Shown here: one piece after another, positions 1 to 8,661 of the stretch
Position numbering within the stretch: position 1 is the first letter of the stretch
Layout: each line of letters starts with the position of its first letter
Assembly: GCA_019192545.1 (NCBI GenBank)
Contig: JAHCMI010000027.1
Coordinates: 1-64,000, forward strand
DNA length: 64,000 bases
Reading direction: 5' to 3'
From: Rivularia sp. MS3
GTDB lineage: Bacteria; Cyanobacteriota; Cyanobacteriia; Cyanobacteriales; Nostocaceae
Position numbers and translations under genes: made by a program
Notes under the pieces: generated by a model
What the model was told of the DNA's origin: nothing
The model's database searches: none
What the model saw: the letters and a program-made list of their open reading frames with translations, nothing else

Positions 1-68
1 GCGCACGAATAAATTTAATTTTGACGAAAATTAAGAATGCGCCGTAACCCAACATCAATGTTTTGGTT
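1..68. repeat. 68-bp direct repeat, copy A
   Basis: This block is repeated at 200-267 with one visible mismatch (CATCAATG here, CATTAATG there). It ends in the CGCCGTAACCCAACAT motif that also occurs at 6369-6386, so it belongs to the GTAGGTTGGGTT-type dispersed repeat family. It may continue left of the window. Confidence 0.85.
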
Positions 69-130
69 GGGAATTGTTTATTTTTTACAGCCTCGGGGCG
101 CGGAGATTATGGCAGAGAATATGTTGCGAA

Positions 131-175
131 TCTAAAATAATGTAATTATTCATGATAACGAAATCGAAATTAGTG
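131..175 (+). pseudogene. Relic of the 5' end of an arfB-like gene
   Basis: About 45 bp match the start of the intact arfB gene at 5251-5295 (shared end ACGAAATCGAAATTAGTG) with a few substitutions and one extra base. The similarity stops at about 175, eight bases before a GTAGGTTGGGTT repeat. No ribosome-rescue domain follows, so only the N-terminal stub remains. The match is seen directly; that it is a deletion relic is inference. Confidence 0.6.
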
Positions 176-183
176 GAGAGATG

Positions 184-325
184 GTAGGTTGGGTTAAAGG
201 CGCACGAATAAATTTAATTTTGACGAAAATTAAGAATGCGCCGTAACCCAACATTAATGTTTTGGTTTTAGAAAGGTTCTTTGACATCTCGGTTGTTGGG
301 TTTCACTATGTTCCACCCAACCTAC
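184..325. repeat. GTAGGTTGGGTT-type dispersed repeat
   Basis: The block starts with GTAGGTTGGGTT (184-195) and ends with the inverted match CCACCCAACCTAC (313-325). It contains copy B of the 68-bp repeat (200-267). The terminal inverted repeats and the related units at 6311-6392 and 60322-60388 suggest a short non-autonomous element. It lies just downstream of the hydrolase stop codon. Confidence 0.65.
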
Positions 326-333
326 AAACAGAT

Positions 334-3270
334 TTAAGCCAAGAAATCACGAAGAGCGTTGACACGATTTAACCAACCCTGTAAAAACTTCTGATTTTTA
401 GGGTTTTGTTCGACAAGATAGTAATAATAATCTTCGCGAATATCAAGATACTTGTTAACTTGATTCATTTCATCCCCACCACTAGCTTGTGCTTCTTCCA
501 ACATTTCCTTAGCCTTACCAACACCGTGATTAACAGATGCATCAAAATGCGCGATCGATAATTTTGTTAACAATTCTTCACTACTTGAAGCAAGCCAATA
601 GCTATCAAAGTAGATATCTGAAACTTCTTCGTCAGTTATGGATTTAACATCACTTGTTTCTAAACCTAAGCTTGTACGGTATTGATTGTAAGTGCTTTGA
701 GTAATTCCTTTATTTGTAGCACCACCTGGATCGTCTGGATCGTTAACATAGCCCCCTTCTCTTTCAAGGGTAAAATTGAGAGCTTCTGCAAAATTATCGC
801 TACTTAATTCAAGCTCGGAAATATTTTGATTTGGACGACTATCAATATAAGCTCCTGCAACCCAATCACTAGTTCCTTTAATGCGATACCATTCGTCTTT
901 GATTTCACCATTCGGCAACTGATATTTTCCTCCATTTGCCCAAGCATCAAAGTTTACATCGTTTCCAAGCTGTAAAGGTTCATTGCTAACATTAGCTTTT
1001 ACAGATGGCGAAGTACGAATGTTAAGAGTTTCGCTATCGACTTTACCTGTGAAGTACGATATTGGATTTGGATTGATTGTCTCATTACGCGATAGCCAAT
1101 AAGCTTGTAAAGGACTCATTGTCCGATCTAAAAGATTTTCAACATCAGCATCGTAGCTTCCATTCCCTTCGCCGTTAAAGGCTTCTTTAAAGTTAATAGG
1201 ATTGCTCGTAGGGAAAACAACTGATAGATGTAAGTGAGCTTGTATTCCTGCTTTTGCAATTTCCGTTTCACCAGCCGTAACCGTATCGCCAACTCCAACG
1301 TTAGGTTGACTCAAATGACCAAACCACCAACGTCTTCCAACAGCATCGCCATTGGAATCTGTTTCATCGATCGCTACCCAATGGTTTTTATCATCCCTAT
1401 CTATTAGACTTTTAACTACCTTACCGTTTATTGCTGAGCGGATGGAATCAGTATCGTTAATGCTTGCAATATCAATACCCGCGTGGGCACCTATTCCACC
1501 TAAAAAATAGTAACTGCCGTCATAGGCATAACCAGAATTCACTTGTCTGGCGTTGCCAAAGATAGCTGTTGATAAATCCTCATAAACTTTAAGTACGTTA
1601 TCTGGCATATCTTCTTGTTCAAAATCGCCCTCAGTAAAAGCTTCATACTTTCCATACTGAGCGCTCTCTCCACTATATTTATCCCACTGCTGCTCGCTTA
1701 ATGAAGCTAATTCGGGCATATACTTATACGTATTAATTTCTTCCCAAGAAAGGTCAAAGTATGCATCACCGCCACCTTCAAAATAGTGGAAATGAACATC
1801 GTATACTCCACTTTCATCAACTTCAAATTCTATTTCTTTATGAGCTCCATATGCATCGGTTTTCCACTCATTTTCTGGAGTAATATAAACCCATTCATTT
1901 GTAGTTATATTTTTTGCAAATAATTGATATCCGTCATCTGCTCTTACCTTTACCTTGTATTCTTTGCCTTGATCGAAATTTGCTTGAGTATAGCTACGAA
2001 CTGCAAAATTATCTTTTAACAGACTATCTTCGTTCAAAATAGAGCCTTCACCCCAATCAAATTTAATTCCCTTTTCTTCATCTTGACTATTTGAACCAAG
2101 GTTGAGAGTAGCAAACTTATTGTTGCTATCTTTGTAAAACTCTGTTGATGGTTTACCGTCACCATTCCACCAATAAAAATCAGAAATCCATTCTTTACTA
2201 GTATCAGATGATTGTTGATATTTGCTAGGAATCGGTAAATTATCGCCCCTTGAAATTTTATTCAAATTGTCAGCGGCAATAGTTTTAATATCATCCCGAT
2301 TAAATCCTTGTGCTTGAAAAATACCAGGATTAGTAATCCAACGTTTTTCCCCGGATTCTATCAGATAAGTTTTATCATCAGCTTCAACTAAATCCCCATT
2401 TTGAATCGCTTCACCTGATGAATCTGTTGGTAATGGCTGCCATTCCAATATTTGTTTAGCTGCATCTTCACCAAGCCATTGAGAATCAGGATTTAGCAAA
2501 GTATTTAACGAAGGTGCATTACCATTTGCTCCCTGCACATAGAAAACAAAATCGTTAAATTCCTTATTAGCATTCTCATCAGACAGCGTATCTTCCATTG
2601 CCCAGATGCTACCACTTTCCTCAAAATCTTTGACTCTTCCAAGATAAGAGCCTGTTTGGGGATTAGCAGCATCCATCGAGAAAATAGGTTGCTTGCTGCC
2701 AATAATGCCAGGATTTTCTAATACTTCTTCGACAGTACCGTCAGGAATTAGCATTACACCAAATTGATCTCCTGGATTCATCTCAAAAGTTTTGATTCCT
2801 TCGTATTTACCAGTGGTGTAGTCTGCGTCTTCTGTTGTATATCTTGCTGCTTCTGTTTGCTCGGAAATCACTATATGACCTAATGGTGAATTTGAGAGCG
2901 ATCGCCGAGCAGTTTCTTTAATAAAAGCTTCGCTTCCTATTTCATATTGACCTAAACCTGCAAGGCTAAATATTCCGAGAGTTCCTTGATAAGCTCCACC
3001 ATTAAGCAAATAATCAAAGCTTAATTTACCAGTATCACCTACTGTATAAAATCCAAGATTAAAGGGTGGCTCGGGCGTTGTATCATTTTGGGGCTGTGTA
3101 TCCATAATGGCATCATCCATTACAGGAGATACACTATCTGCTTGAAAGTAATTATTAGTATTTAGCGCGGTAGAGTAATCTGTAGCGTTTTGAGGAAATG
3201 GACTTGCGCTAAATATTGAATCTAAAGAATTTCCAGCATCAAAAGAATCTTCCGAAGAATTAAATATCAT
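334..3270 (-). CDS. Multidomain cell-wall hydrolase (DUF4114, PA14, M23, SH3, GH108)
   Basis: A 978-residue protein. Approximate domain order: DUF4114-like region (93-246), a short segment with a KRWI motif, PA14-like beta domain (357-508), M23/LytM-type peptidase (about 580-690, with HAGID and HLH giving the HxxxD and HxH zinc motifs), SH3-like domain (745-810, LNIRTSPS), GH108 muramidase (catalytic Glu in EREGGY near 835) and a C-terminal peptidoglycan-binding region. Two different peptidoglycan-cutting activities in one chain suggest wall remodelling or an exported lytic effector. No signal peptide is visible. I start at the ATG at 3268-3270 because AGGGGA lies about 10 nt upstream; an upstream in-frame start at 3324 would add 18 residues. 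Family roles are established; secretion is inferred. Confidence 0.85.
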   Translation of the reverse strand: MIFNSSEDSFDAGNSLDSIFSASPFPQNATDYSTALNTNNYFQADSVSPVMDDAIMDTQPQNDTTPEPPFNLGFYTVGDTGKLSFDYLLNGGAYQGTLGIFSLAGLGQYEIGSEAFIKETARRSLSNSPLGHIVISEQTEAARYTTEDADYTTGKYEGIKTFEMNPGDQFGVMLIPDGTVEEVLENPGIIGSKQPIFSMDAANPQTGSYLGRVKDFEESGSIWAMEDTLSDENANKEFNDFVFYVQGANGNAPSLNTLLNPDSQWLGEDAAKQILEWQPLPTDSSGEAIQNGDLVEADDKTYLIESGEKRWITNPGIFQAQGFNRDDIKTIAADNLNKISRGDNLPIPSKYQQSSDTSKEWISDFYWWNGDGKPSTEFYKDSNNKFATLNLGSNSQDEEKGIKFDWGEGSILNEDSLLKDNFAVRSYTQANFDQGKEYKVKVRADDGYQLFAKNITTNEWVYITPENEWKTDAYGAHKEIEFEVDESGVYDVHFHYFEGGGDAYFDLSWEEINTYKYMPELASLSEQQWDKYSGESAQYGKYEAFTEGDFEQEDMPDNVLKVYEDLSTAIFGNARQVNSGYAYDGSYYFLGGIGAHAGIDIASINDTDSIRSAINGKVVKSLIDRDDKNHWVAIDETDSNGDAVGRRWWFGHLSQPNVGVGDTVTAGETEIAKAGIQAHLHLSVVFPTSNPINFKEAFNGEGNGSYDADVENLLDRTMSPLQAYWLSRNETINPNPISYFTGKVDSETLNIRTSPSVKANVSNEPLQLGNDVNFDAWANGGKYQLPNGEIKDEWYRIKGTSDWVAGAYIDSRPNQNISELELSSDNFAEALNFTLEREGGYVNDPDDPGGATNKGITQSTYNQYRTSLGLETSDVKSITDEEVSDIYFDSYWLASSSEELLTKLSIAHFDASVNHGVGKAKEMLEEAQASGGDEMNQVNKYLDIREDYYYYLVEQNPKNQKFLQGWLNRVNALRDFLA

Positions 3271-3479
3271 CTTGGTAGTTTCCCCTATGAAAATTTTATT
3301 CTTCAGTATTTTGATACAAATCAAATATCTAGTAAGTGATATTGCTCACATAAAATTGTAGTTTCTATTACTTTTGACAGCAAAAAAATTACTTTTGTAT
3401 TATCCTGCGGTAATTATAAATCCAGTTTCGAGTTTATAGAGTCAGGGAAAGCAAGAGTAATTAATGTATACTTACGCTT

Positions 3480-3507
3480 GGCGATAGTATCGTTAGGCGA
3501 TAGTATA
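3480..3507 (+). promoter_or_regulatory. Direct repeats upstream of higB
   Basis: GGCGATAGTAT occurs at 3480-3490 and again at 3497-3507, immediately before the higB start at 3513. A TATAAT hexamer sits at 3504-3509. Toxin-antitoxin operons are usually autoregulated by the antitoxin at such sites, so this may be the HigA operator. Only the repeat is seen; the function is inferred. Confidence 0.4.
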
Positions 3508-3512
3508 ATAAT

Positions 3513-3797
3513 ATGATTGTTAATTTCAAGTCGCAAGAAGCAAAGCTCATATTTGATGGCTTTAAATCTACCGATTATCCGCAAGACATTCAAGGGGTTG
3601 CTCTACGAAAATTACTTTTACTTGATGCAGCAACATCAATTAATGATTTACGAATTCCACCTGGTAACAGATTGGAAAAACTAACTGGTAACAGAGAAGG
3701 GCAATATAGCATCCGCATTAATGATAAATGGCGAATTTGCTTTATTTGGACGAGTGAAAACAATGCAGATGAAGTTGAAATAGTAGACTACCACTAA
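3513..3797 (+). CDS. higB: HigB-type toxin (RelE/ParE superfamily)
   Basis: A 94-residue protein with the HigB core: RLEKLTGNREGQYSIRIN followed by WRICFIW. HigB toxins are ribosome-dependent mRNA interferases. The toxin-first order and the 11-bp gap to the XRE antitoxin at 3809 are typical of higBA. Length is normal for the family and no key block is missing, so the pair is probably functional. Confidence 0.9.
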   Translation: MIVNFKSQEAKLIFDGFKSTDYPQDIQGVALRKLLLLDAATSINDLRIPPGNRLEKLTGNREGQYSIRINDKWRICFIWTSENNADEVEIVDYH

Positions 3798-3808
3798 AGG
3801 AAAATCAC

Positions 3809-4117
3809 ATGAACAACCGCTTACCAAACATCCACCCTGGTGAAATCTTACAACTAGAATTTCTCCAACCAATGAATATTACTCCTTACCGTTTGAGTAA
3901 AGACATAGGTGTAACTCAAACCAGAATCAGCGAAATTTTATCTGGGAAACGCAGCATCACAGCGGATACAGCTTTACGCTTATCGCGTTACTTCGGCAAC
4001 AGCGCTCAATTTTGGCTTAATTTACAAACAAGATACGATTTACGTCAAGCAATTGACGAACACAGTCAAGTTTACAATCAAATATCTTCGGTTAAGTTTA
4101 AGGAACTTGGAAATTAA
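3809..4117 (+). CDS. higA: HigA-type antitoxin (XRE family)
   Basis: A 102-residue protein that begins with the HPGEIL signature and carries an XRE helix-turn-helix at about residues 28-65 (TQTRISEILSGKRSITADTA). It should bind and neutralise the preceding HigB toxin and repress the operon. AAAGGA lies about 7 nt before the ATG. Start and length agree with the HigA family. Confidence 0.9.
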   Translation: MNNRLPNIHPGEILQLEFLQPMNITPYRLSKDIGVTQTRISEILSGKRSITADTALRLSRYFGNSAQFWLNLQTRYDLRQAIDEHSQVYNQISSVKFKELGN

Positions 4118-4325
4118 ATTAAATAAGTCGGCGTAAAAATATTTACCGCGATTGCTTCGTTTCACGGAGCCTGTTGTTCGCTGTGCGCGGCAATCTACTC
4201 GCAATGACATTGCGTAATGAATTATGTTTAATTACTTAAATAAGTCGGTGCAAATAAAACGCTGCTATGTAACGAAAGGTAAAAAGTTCAAAATACCTCG
4301 TTGCCATAACAAAGCATAACTATAT

Positions 4326-4925
4326 TCAATCAACAACATCCTTAATCTTCCGTCTGCGCTTCCTCTTTGCAATAAACTTGATAATCCGACGAATACCATA
4401 AATTATCAGAAAAATAACCAGCAGCGTTGATAATACAGGTAAACTAATTGCCAAAATCGAAATAACAATAGAAGAAATCGCTTCGACTAACCCCACAATT
4501 GGCGCACCCATACCGGCGGTTGTTACGGATGCGGTTAACCTGGTGACGGATGTCGTTAATTCTACAGTCTCGGCAGTAGCTCCCCCAGCAATAACCGTCA
4601 AAATCCATAAAAAAGTTGGATCGAAATCTCCAGCCATTGATAAAGTTGATGCAGTAATAAACATTCCCGCGATGGGAGCCAGAGCTATTTCGATAGAATC
4701 AAGAAAGTTACTTACCCAAGGAATAAAGTAAGCAAAGACTTCCACAGTTGCAGCAATACTCAAAGTCGTAATTGCGTTTTGAGTGCCCAACCATTGCCAA
4801 TCAGAAGATAGTTGTAAAACTCCACCATGAGCAGCCATGCTAAGCGCCAAAGGTGGAATAAATATTCTAAAGCCACAAGCAGCGCTCAAGCCAATACCCA
4901 AACATAATGCCGCAATTAAATTCAT
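4326..4925 (-). CDS. DUF4126 family membrane protein
   Basis: About 199 residues with several hydrophobic segments, a GLSAACGFRIFIPPL motif near the N terminus and a very basic C-terminal tail (KRKRRRK). It matches what I know of the DUF4126 family, whose function is unknown. I use the ATG at 4923-4925; the longer reading begins at a TTG at 4964. It is convergent with higBA and has no obvious partner. Confidence 0.75.
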   Translation of the reverse strand: MNLIAALCLGIGLSAACGFRIFIPPLALSMAAHGGVLQLSSDWQWLGTQNAITTLSIAATVEVFAYFIPWVSNFLDSIEIALAPIAGMFITASTLSMAGDFDPTFLWILTVIAGGATAETVELTTSVTRLTASVTTAGMGAPIVGLVEAISSIVISILAISLPVLSTLLVIFLIIYGIRRIIKFIAKRKRRRKIKDVVD

Positions 4926-5120
4926 GGAGTCAAACCAGTATTTTGATTTATTGTAATGATTCAAGCTAAGTAGTAAGTAGTAAGTAGAAAGTAGCGATAA
5001 GGGTTTAAGGGAACTAACTGCATGTTAAATAGCGATACTTTATTTATGCCCATTTACTGATGAATTTAGTAAATACAGTTGAATCATTTCATTTTTAACT
5101 CAAATTTAGTGAATAGTTAA

Positions 5121-5236
5121 GAGTTATGAGTTATGAGTTAGGAGTTATTTATTCTCTTCGTTACCCATTACCCATTACCCATTACCCATTACCAATTACC
5201 AATTACCCATGCCCAATGCCCCATGCCCAATCACCA
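5121..5236. repeat. Heptamer-type short tandem repeats
   Basis: GAGTTAT/GAGTTAG units at 5121-5147 are followed by repeated CCCATTA and CCAATTA units (about 5163-5236). Degenerate heptamer arrays like this are common between genes in filamentous cyanobacteria. They end nine bases before the arfB start. Confidence 0.85.
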
Positions 5237-5244
5237 ATCTTTAA

Positions 5245-5658
5245 ATGCAAATTTCTAATAACGTAATTATTCCCGACAACGAAATCGAAATTAGTGCAAT
5301 TCGTTCCCAAGGTGCTGGCGGACAAAATGTGAATAAAGTTGCTACCGCGATTCATTTACGTTTTGATATTAATGCTTCTTCGCTACCGGAATATTATAAA
5401 AATCGACTTTTGAAATTAAAGGATAGTCGGATTACTCAAGATGGAATTATTATAATTAAAGCTCAAGAATACAGAAGTCAGTTAAAAAACAAAGAAGATG
5501 CATTTTATAGGTTAAAGCAATTGATTAAAAGCGCGATGGTGATTAAGAAAAAGCGCAAACCGACTAAACCCACAAAAAGTTCGCAGAAAAAGCGAGTGGA
5601 TGCTAAGAAAAAGCGCAGTCAGGTTAAAAATAATCGGAAGAAGGTTATGGAAGAATAG
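5245..5658 (+). CDS. arfB: Alternative ribosome-rescue factor ArfB (RF1-like peptidyl-tRNA hydrolase)
   Basis: A 137-residue protein with the catalytic GGQ motif in SQGAGGQNVNKV (residues 21-32) and a basic tail (KKKRKPTKP onward) that in ArfB enters the empty mRNA channel of stalled ribosomes. It hydrolyses peptidyl-tRNA on non-stop complexes. Length and architecture are normal. Pieces of a second arfB-like sequence lie at 131-175 (5' end) and 6250-6295 (3' end). Confidence 0.92.
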   Translation: MQISNNVIIPDNEIEISAIRSQGAGGQNVNKVATAIHLRFDINASSLPEYYKNRLLKLKDSRITQDGIIIIKAQEYRSQLKNKEDAFYRLKQLIKSAMVIKKKRKPTKPTKSSQKKRVDAKKKRSQVKNNRKKVMEE

Positions 5659-5669
5659 TTTTTAAAAAT

Positions 5670-6257
5670 ATGAATATAGAAGCATTTAATTTTGTTAAAA
5701 ATAGACCTAAATATAATAAATTGCTTATTTTAGATATTGATGAAACATTAATCTATAGTTCTGAAACACAACTTGAAAGAACGCCTGATTTTAAACTTGA
5801 TGAATATTTCGTTTATATTAGACCGGGATTAGAAGAATTTATTTCAAATTGCAGTAAGTTATTTTATTTAGCTGTATGGACTGCATCTGGTTCGGATTAT
5901 GCTCATGAAGTTATTAAAAATATTTTTCCTAAAGAGTTACAATTAGAATTTATTTTTACTGGAGAGCGTTGTCTTGTTAAAAGGAATTTAGATTTAGATA
6001 TAATTGAGATATTTAAGCCTTTAAAGAAAGTGAAGAAAAAAGGTTATTCATTAAATCATGTTTTGATAGTAGATAATCTTACTGAAACTTTTAAATACAA
6101 TTACGGCAATGGAATTTTAGTCAAAGAATATTTAGGAGAAGAACATGATAGAGAACTTTTTCTACTGTTTAAATATTTAGAAACAATCGGTACAGAAGAA
6201 AATGTGAGAATTATAGATAAACGTCATTGGAAATCTAAAATAGCGAATTCAGGTTAG
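5670..6257 (+). CDS. NIF/FCP1-like HAD family phosphatase
   Basis: A 195-residue protein with the HAD motif LDIDETL (Asp22, Asp24, Thr26), a RPGLEEF block, VWTAS and the late VDN motif. This set is typical of the FCP1/SCP/NIF branch, which in eukaryotes dephosphorylates proteins; bacterial substrates are not known to me. It begins 11 bp after the arfB stop, and its 3' end runs into a copy of the arfB 3' end, so it seems to have been inserted between two arfB tails. Its sequence is more AT-rich than arfB. Confidence 0.75.
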   Translation: MNIEAFNFVKNRPKYNKLLILDIDETLIYSSETQLERTPDFKLDEYFVYIRPGLEEFISNCSKLFYLAVWTASGSDYAHEVIKNIFPKELQLEFIFTGERCLVKRNLDLDIIEIFKPLKKVKKKGYSLNHVLIVDNLTETFKYNYGNGILVKEYLGEEHDRELFLLFKYLETIGTEENVRIIDKRHWKSKIANSG

Positions 6258-6295
6258 AAACAATCGGAAGAAAGTTGTTGATGAGTAGTTATTTT
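6250..6295 (+). pseudogene. Duplicate of the arfB 3' end
   Basis: CAGGTTAGAAACAATCGGAAG and what follows to the TAG at 6286-6288 match 5620-5661 of arfB, with several substitutions. The copy overlaps the last codons of the HAD gene and is followed by a GTAGGTTGGGTT repeat at 6312, as is the 5' relic at 131-175. Confidence 0.6.
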
Positions 6296-6310
6296 AAATT
6301 AATTATTTTT

Positions 6311-6392
6311 GGTAGGTTGGGTTAAAGGCAAAAGAAGAGATTTATGATTTACGGAAAATGGAAATGTGCCGTAACCCAACATTAACGTTTTG
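6311..6392. repeat. GTAGGTTGGGTT-type dispersed repeat
   Basis: Starts GGTAGGTTGGGTTAAAGGC and ends GCCGTAACCCAACATTAACG, the same ends as the unit at 183-260 but with a different middle. The ends are inverted matches, so the unit can fold into a hairpin. Confidence 0.7.
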
Positions 6393-6406
6393 ATTTTGAA
6401 TAAGAT

Positions 6407-6536
6407 TATAGCGCTTTTCGGTTGAGTCCAATACACTTAATACCTCACCCCGTCCTATCGGACACCCCTCTCCTTACTAAGGAGAGGGGAAGGGGTGAGG
6501 TTCAGACTGTATTGCACCCAAGTGAAAATCGCTATA
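6407..6536. mobile_element. MITE-like element with 27-bp inverted ends
   Basis: A 130-bp unit bounded by TATAGCGCTTTTC and GAAAATCGCTATA. The outer 27 bases are imperfect inverted repeats, and an inner CCTCACCCC/GGGGTGAGG pair surrounds CTCTCC/GGAGAG. Related ends occur at 13161-13185, 48112-48209 and 50341-50481. No coding capacity. Confidence 0.7.
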
Positions 6537-6603
6537 TTTTATTGGTAATAATGCTGCTTTTTTAATTAGATGTTAAATTATCTGTTTTACCCATATAATT
6601 TAC

Positions 6604-7169
6604 ATGATTCCCATTATTTACTCTGAAAAATTTCTGCTTCATGAAACCGGGTATATGCATCCAGAGCAACCGGAAAGGTTAACGGCAATTATAGATAAAT
6701 TAAAAGCTTCACCGATTGCCGATAAAATTAAATGGATTCAACCATCTTCTTCTAGAAATGCCATTGAACAATCGAAATAATTCATTCAACTGACTACATC
6801 AATTTAGTTCGTGCTTATTCCGATAGAGGTTATGGTTGCTTTGAATCAACTCAAATTTTTCCCCACAGCTTTGAAGTGGCTTGTCTGGCAGTAAACGCTT
6901 GGTTGGATGGAGTTGATATATGTCTTCAAGGTAAACCCGCTTTTATTTTAGCAAGACCACCGGGGCATCATGCACTCAGAGATGAAGGGATGGGATTTTG
7001 CATTTTTTGTAATGTGGCGATCGCTGCTATATACGCACTAAATTGCAAAAACATCAACCGAGTTGGTATCTTAGATTGGGATGTGCATCACGGTAACGGC
7101 ACTCAAGCAGCCATAGAAAATAATTCTAATATTGCTTTTTGTTCAATTCATCAATCTCCCGGTTATCCG
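6604..7169 (+). pseudogene. Broken histone deacetylase/acetoin utilisation-like gene
   Basis: The ATG at 6604 opens a frame (MIPIIYSEKFLLHETGYMHP) that stops at 6778-6780. The family continues in another frame (IHSTDYINLV) with ARPPGHHA and DWDVHHGNGTQ, the class II HDAC metal-binding motifs. A single indel near 6768 explains the shift. Similarity ends at SPGYP (about 7169), roughly half the usual length. The gene is therefore both frameshifted and truncated. When intact, such proteins deacylate lysine or polyamine-type substrates with zinc. Confidence 0.85.
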
Positions 7170-7305
7170 CTAATTCTAAACTTTCAGTAAGCACCGCAGC
7201 AATGTACGGACTATAAAGATTATCTACTATTTCATCGTCTAAAATGAAGTCTTCGGGCAGTAATTCCCAAGTAATATTATAGGGACGAACGGTAGCAATA
7301 ATAAT
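7165..7305 (-). pseudogene. 5' fragment of a Uma2-like gene, inverted
   Basis: Read on the minus strand, about 7305 down to 7170 is open and gives IATVRPYNITWELLPEDF followed by a DDEIVDN motif. This resembles the N terminus of cyanobacterial Uma2/DUF820-type nuclease-fold proteins (TWE-LP-DF). There is no start codon in a normal place and the body of the protein is absent. It directly abuts the truncated HDAC gene in the opposite direction. The family call is from memory and moderate. Confidence 0.45.
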
Positions 7306-7308
7306 AAT

Positions 7309-7346
7309 AGTTAGTAGTTAGTAGTTAGTGGTTAGTTGTTAGTAGT
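7309..7346. repeat. TTAGTAG short tandem repeats
   Basis: TTAGTAG/TTAGTGG/TTAGTTG units follow one another. Noncoding, same general class as the arrays at 5121-5236 and 53946-53993. Confidence 0.75.
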
Positions 7347-7492
7347 AATTTAAAAATAAGGTTCATCAGTTGTTAGTATGCTAAATTATGAATAAAAATT
7401 ACCGAAATATTTACTGCGTAGGGATTTGACATTTTATATGCTTAATTTTTGATAACTTTACTCTTTTTCCCCTACTGCCGACTGCCGACTGC

Positions 7493-7543
7493 CGACTGCC
7501 TAAAAACGACTACTTAAATAGCATACCAAGTGCTGAAGAACCA
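7493..7543. repeat. 51-bp dispersed repeat, copy 1
   Basis: CGACTGCCTAA followed by TAGCATACCAAGTGCTGAAG and AACCA recurs at 17450-17499 with roughly 80 percent identity by eye. The left edge overlaps three GACTGCC tandem units (7474-7500). Confidence 0.65.
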
Positions 7544-7569
7544 AAAATAATTATCTTCCCCCTCTCTTC

Positions 7570-8472
7570 CTAAGAAAGCGGTTGCGGCTTACTATACTCG
7601 GTATCCTCGTCAGAAGGCAGTGGAATCAATTCGTCTTCGTCGGGTACTTTACTAAACTTTCCTTCCTTCCAATCACGCTTTGCTTGTTCAATACGTTCGG
7701 GACGACTTGAAACTAGATTCCACCATTTATAGCGATCGCCTACTGGTTCGCCACCGAATACGATACATCTCGCTTCTGTATTTGCACTTATGTTAACTTC
7801 ACCACTAGAATTCAAGACGGCTAGCTGATGTTGTTCTAAATTCTCTCCATCAATATTCAAACCGGGAGTAATGCTGTAAACTGCTCTTTCGCTGTAGAGT
7901 TCGAGTAAAGTAAATTGTGTATTCGGTTTTAGCTGCACGTCTAAGTAAAACATCGGCGATACAGTTTCAACTTTGGAAGCACGATTAAAAGCTTTTCCTA
8001 CAACCAAAGTTATCGTCACGCCGTTTTCATCCCATACGGGTAAATTATCTGCTGGGTAATGACGAAACCAAGGTTCTGTTTCTTCATGTTCGTTAGGCAG
8101 AGCAACCCAAATCTGAATAGCATGTAAAGTTGCGTCTCGATTTCTCGATTCATCGGGAGAGCGTTCGGAATGCACGATACCAGTACCCGCACTCATCCAG
8201 TTGACAGCACCAGGTTTAATTTCTTGAACGGTTCCCAAACTATCTCTATGTAACAATTCCCCTTCCAATAAATAAGTTACGGTTGCTAAATTTATGTGAG
8301 GATGAGGTCTTACGTCAACACCTTTACCAACAGGAAAAACAGCAGGTCCCAAATGATCGAAGAAAATGAAAGGACCAACCATTTGACGTTCATGATGAGG
8401 AAGACAGCGACGAGCTTCAAAACCTCCTAAATCCTTGAGATGGGGTTGGATAATTTGCTTGATACTAGACAT
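7570..8472 (-). CDS. Pirin family protein
   Basis: A 300-residue bicupin. The N-terminal half has the pirin metal ligands: HPH in VRPHPHINLATVTYLLEG (near residues 57-59) and H and E in GTGIVHSERSP (near 102-104). The FDHLGP and GPFIFFDH blocks are also typical. Pirins are iron-binding proteins; some act as quercetin dioxygenases, others as redox-sensing co-regulators, so the substrate is open. Length is normal. It stands alone, with no operon partner. Confidence 0.9.
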   Translation of the reverse strand: MSSIKQIIQPHLKDLGGFEARRCLPHHERQMVGPFIFFDHLGPAVFPVGKGVDVRPHPHINLATVTYLLEGELLHRDSLGTVQEIKPGAVNWMSAGTGIVHSERSPDESRNRDATLHAIQIWVALPNEHEETEPWFRHYPADNLPVWDENGVTITLVVGKAFNRASKVETVSPMFYLDVQLKPNTQFTLLELYSERAVYSITPGLNIDGENLEQHQLAVLNSSGEVNISANTEARCIVFGGEPVGDRYKWWNLVSSRPERIEQAKRDWKEGKFSKVPDEDELIPLPSDEDTEYSKPQPLS

Positions 8473-8661
8473 AAATTTGCCTTATTTAAAGGTTAAAGGT
8501 TTAATAATTAAAGGTTTGAACTTGATGGATTTTCTCACACAATTACGTAGCGCTATATTTATAGCAGAAATCGAGTTTATTTAAGTTATTTGAACATATT
8601 AACAAATATTAATTTATTCATTAATTTATTATAGGACTTACGCAACGCCGCATATTTTATC

